Source of the DNA: Clostridiales bacterium UBA1758
GTDB lineage: Bacteria > Bacillota > Clostridia > Oscillospirales > UBA1758
Assembly: GCA_002315595.1 (NCBI GenBank)
Contig: DCHG01000004.1
Span: 1 to 6,768 of the forward strand
Reading direction: 5' to 3'
Length of the DNA stretch: 6,768 nucleotides
A program made the translations under genes and the position numbers. Positions 4,948-6,768 of the stretch are shown here, one piece after another. Numbering within the stretch: position 1 is the stretch's first letter; every line of letters starts with the position of its first letter. The notes under the pieces are model-generated. The model had not been told where the DNA came from, did no database searches, and worked only from the letters and a program-made list of their open reading frames with translations.

Positions 4948-6489
4948 ATGTCAGGATCCACGATTTGTATGCTTGTGGTCATCGGCATTTACCTTCTCGG
5001 TATGCTGTTGATCGGTTTCCGCTACATGAAGAAAAACGAGTCCTCTGCGGACTTCTATCTCGGCGGAAGAAGCCTCGGCCCCTTCGTCACTGCGATGAGT
5101 GCAGAGGCGAGTGATATGTCGAGTTATCTGCTCATGGGACTTCCCGGACTTGCGTATCTTTCGGGACTTGCGGATGTCGGCTGGACGGTCATCGGTCTTG
5201 GGATCGGCACCTATCTGAACTGGCTGTTCACCGCAAAGCGTCTGAACCGCTACACCCGCGTGACAAAGTCTTTCACACTCCCGCAGTTTTTTTCCGATCG
5301 TTTCCACGACAAAAAGCGTATTCTCACCCTGTTCTCCGCATTGATCATCATCGTCTTCTTCGTTCCGTACACCGCGTCGGGGTTTGCCGCCTGCGGTAAA
5401 TTGTTCGGCTCTCTTTTCGGTGCGGATTATATGACCGCCATGATTATTTCCGCGATCGTCATCGTCGCATATACGACTGCGGGCGGCTTCCTTGCCGCGT
5501 CCACCACGGACTTTATTCAGTCGATCATTATGACCATTGCGATTGTTTCGATCCTCATCTTTGCGACGGTCACCGCCGGCGGTCTCGGCAATGTCATCGC
5601 CAATGCAAAGGCACTGCCCGGTTATTTTTCCATGTTCAACACCTACTCTGCCGCAACGGGTGAAGGTGGCAAATACGGATTTTTGACCATTATCACCACA
5701 ATGTCGTGGGGACTCGGTTACTTCGGTATGCCGCACATCCTGCTTCGCTTTATGGCGATCAAGGATGAAAAGAAACTCAAACTCTCCCGTCGTGTTGCGT
5801 CCGTTTGGGTTGTCATCGCCATGGCGATTGCGGTAATGATCGGTATTGCAGGTAAAGCACTTTCCGACGGCGGCTTTATCGAAGCCCTCTCCGGCAACGA
5901 CACCGAAACTGTCATCATCCACATTGCCAACCTGCTTTCCGGTCACGGATGGATTGCCGCCGTACTTGCGGGACTTGTTCTTGCGGGCATTCTCGCAAGC
6001 ACGATGTCCACTGCCGACTCCCAACTTCTCGCGGCATCTTCCAGTGTTTCCGAAAACCTTTTGCGCGAAACCTTCCACCTCAAAATCTCCGATCGCGCGG
6101 GCATGATCTTCGCCCGCTTGACCGTGATCGTCATTGCAGTCCTCGGAGTGTATATCGCAAGAAAGCCGGACAACTCGATCTTTGACATCGTTTCTTTTGC
6201 ATGGGCGGGCTTCGGCGCCGCATTCGGCCCCGTTCTCATCTGCGCACTTTTCTGGAAACGCACCACGCTTGCGGGCGCGATCTCCGGCATGATCTCCGGC
6301 GGCGTTATGGTCTTTGTTTGGAAATATCTCATTAAGCCGATGGGCGGCGTGTTCGGTCTGTATGAACTCCTGCCGGCGTTCCTTGTTGCGATCATTTTCA
6401 TCATTGTCGTCAGCCTTCTTACCAAGGCTCCCGATAAAGAAATCGTCGCCGAATTCGAACTTGCCAAGTCCGACGCGGACATTGATTAA
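4948..6489 (+). CDS. putP: Sodium/proline-type symporter (SSS family, PutP-like)
   Basis: A 513-residue integral membrane protein with about 13 hydrophobic segments, matching PutP-type sodium:solute symporters (about 500 residues). PutP imports L-proline with Na+. Signature stretches are SAEASDMSSYLLMGLPGLAY (51-70), NWLFTAKRLNRYT (91-103), YTTAGGFLAASTTDFIQ (175-191), SWGLGYFGMPHILLRFMA (253-270) and GILASTMSTADSQLLAASS (347-365). Asp56 matches E. coli PutP Asp55, and Ser354/Thr355 match Ser340/Thr341, the sodium-site residues, so transport should be sodium-coupled. Proline is the best substrate guess, but other solutes are handled by close SSS relatives. The start is well supported: AAAGGAG (4934-4940) then seven T before ATG. 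It is transcribed away from the LysR regulator, which probably controls it. The gene is monocistronic, followed at once by a strong terminator. Confidence 0.88.
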   Translation: MSGSTICMLVVIGIYLLGMLLIGFRYMKKNESSADFYLGGRSLGPFVTAMSAEASDMSSYLLMGLPGLAYLSGLADVGWTVIGLGIGTYLNWLFTAKRLNRYTRVTKSFTLPQFFSDRFHDKKRILTLFSALIIIVFFVPYTASGFAACGKLFGSLFGADYMTAMIISAIVIVAYTTAGGFLAASTTDFIQSIIMTIAIVSILIFATVTAGGLGNVIANAKALPGYFSMFNTYSAATGEGGKYGFLTIITTMSWGLGYFGMPHILLRFMAIKDEKKLKLSRRVASVWVVIAMAIAVMIGIAGKALSDGGFIEALSGNDTETVIIHIANLLSGHGWIAAVLAGLVLAGILASTMSTADSQLLAASSSVSENLLRETFHLKISDRAGMIFARLTVIVIAVLGVYIARKPDNSIFDIVSFAWAGFGAAFGPVLICALFWKRTTLAGAISGMISGGVMVFVWKYLIKPMGGVFGLYELLPAFLVAIIFIIVVSLLTKAPDKEIVAEFELAKSDADID

Positions 6490-6502
6490 GCGAATATAAC
6501 CC

Positions 6503-6533
6503 AACGCCCTCGGTCAGTACCGAGGGCGTTTTT
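6503..6533 (+). terminator. Rho-independent terminator of the putP-like gene
   Basis: A perfect 12-base stem AACGCCCTCGGT/ACCGAGGGCGTT (6503-6514, 6519-6530) with a four-base loop CAGT ends in a run of five T (6529-6533). It begins 14 bases after the symporter stop codon. Confidence 0.92.
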
Positions 6534-6746
6534 GCCGGAACGAAAAGGCAAATTCTGCGGAAAATGTTTGCTTTTTGAAGGGAGGTATGCGAGCAAAAAG
6601 AAGCCGGTTTTCGGGGTTTCGCGGGCATTCTCGGTCATCAATGCAAAAAAAATCAACAATCGCCGAAAAAATGCTTGACAATCCGTGACGCGTTTGTTAT
6701 AATAACAAAGCCGTCAGACGAGTGGCCGGTGTGTAAGGCGGACAAC
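6534..6746. other. Intergenic region with tRNA promoter and leader
   Basis: This 213-base gap holds an AT-rich tract (about 6640-6672, A-runs resembling an UP element), the tRNA promoter and a leader of about 37 bases. A seven-base inverted repeat CTTTTTG/CAAAAAG (6571-6577, 6594-6600) is present without an obvious role. No convincing gene is seen. Confidence 0.6.
6675..6703 (+). promoter_or_regulatory. Consensus sigma-A promoter of the tRNA gene
   Basis: TTGACA (6675-6680) and TATAAT (6698-6703) are both perfect consensus hexamers with the optimal 17-base spacer. A-rich DNA lies just upstream. This is what is expected for a stable-RNA operon; transcription should start near 6710, leaving a short leader before the tRNA. 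Confidence 0.9.
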
Positions 6747-6768
6747 GGGAGCATAGCTCAGCTGGGAG
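6747..6768 (+). tRNA. tRNA gene, 5' part only (possibly tRNA-Val)
   Basis: The last 22 bases read as the start of a tRNA: acceptor arm GGGAGCA, T8-A9, D-stem GCTC and a D-loop AGCTGGGAG with the conserved GG. The anticodon lies beyond the window. The GGGAGCA acceptor start resembles clostridial tRNA-Val as I remember it, but tRNA-Ala and others are not excluded. The perfect promoter upstream supports a real tRNA gene or operon. Confidence 0.8.

Noticed and set aside
4951..6504. Long minus-strand ORF antisense to the symporter gene
   Set aside because: It is the complement of a well-supported membrane protein gene, is rich in charged residues without any domain, and lacks a ribosome binding site. 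It is a shadow of the symporter's codon bias.
6587..6688. A 33-codon plus-strand ORF after a GGGAGG sequence (starts MRAKRSRF)
   Set aside because: The ribosome-site-like sequence is only one base from the ATG, the ORF runs into the tRNA promoter, and the product is a low-complexity basic peptide with no recognisable features.

Overview
The window looks like a piece of a Clostridia-type (Firmicutes) chromosome, probably from a gut commensal. The reasons are AAGGAG/GGGAGG ribosome binding sites before every gene, consensus sigma-A-type promoters, an ATP-type PEP carboxykinase start, a carbohydrate-active enzyme neighbourhood, and a tRNA whose visible bases resemble clostridial tRNA-Val. No species can be named from sequence alone.

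Layout. The left edge (1-67, minus) holds the first 22 codons of pckA. Its leader, with a good promoter, lies in the 228-base gap that follows. Then comes a run of three minus-strand genes, read right to left: a LysR-family regulator (3953-4825), a chimeric gene (1859-3913) and a GH32-type glycosidase (296-1798). Divergent from the regulator is a plus-strand sodium/proline-type symporter gene (putP-like, 4948-6489), which ends in a strong intrinsic terminator. A perfect-consensus promoter then drives a tRNA gene cut by the right edge (6747-6768).

The most unusual part is the middle. The first 75 codons of the GH32 gene, plus its ribosome binding site, are present twice as a direct repeat of about 250 bp (1573-1823 and 3688-3937; two substitutions and one indel). 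The upstream copy is joined in frame to an AT-richer DUF4838-family glycosidase-like gene. The resulting 684-residue ORF carries a fragment of a GH32 propeller at its N terminus. The fusion point lies at the edge of a perfect hairpin palindrome and coincides with a clear change in base composition. Recombination between the repeats would remove a unit of about 2.1 kb and leave a simple LysR-GH32 arrangement. I see no transposase, integrase or terminal inverted repeats. The locus could therefore be a recent gene capture, an unstable duplication, or an assembly chimera.

Function. The LysR/putP pair shares a 122-bp divergent promoter region with a plausible T-N11-A operator, so the regulator probably controls the symporter and itself. 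The two glycosidase-like genes sit downstream of lysR with no visible terminator and may be read from its promoter. Whether they share a physiological purpose with the symporter is not evident. I found no CRISPR array, insertion sequence, prophage gene or defence system.
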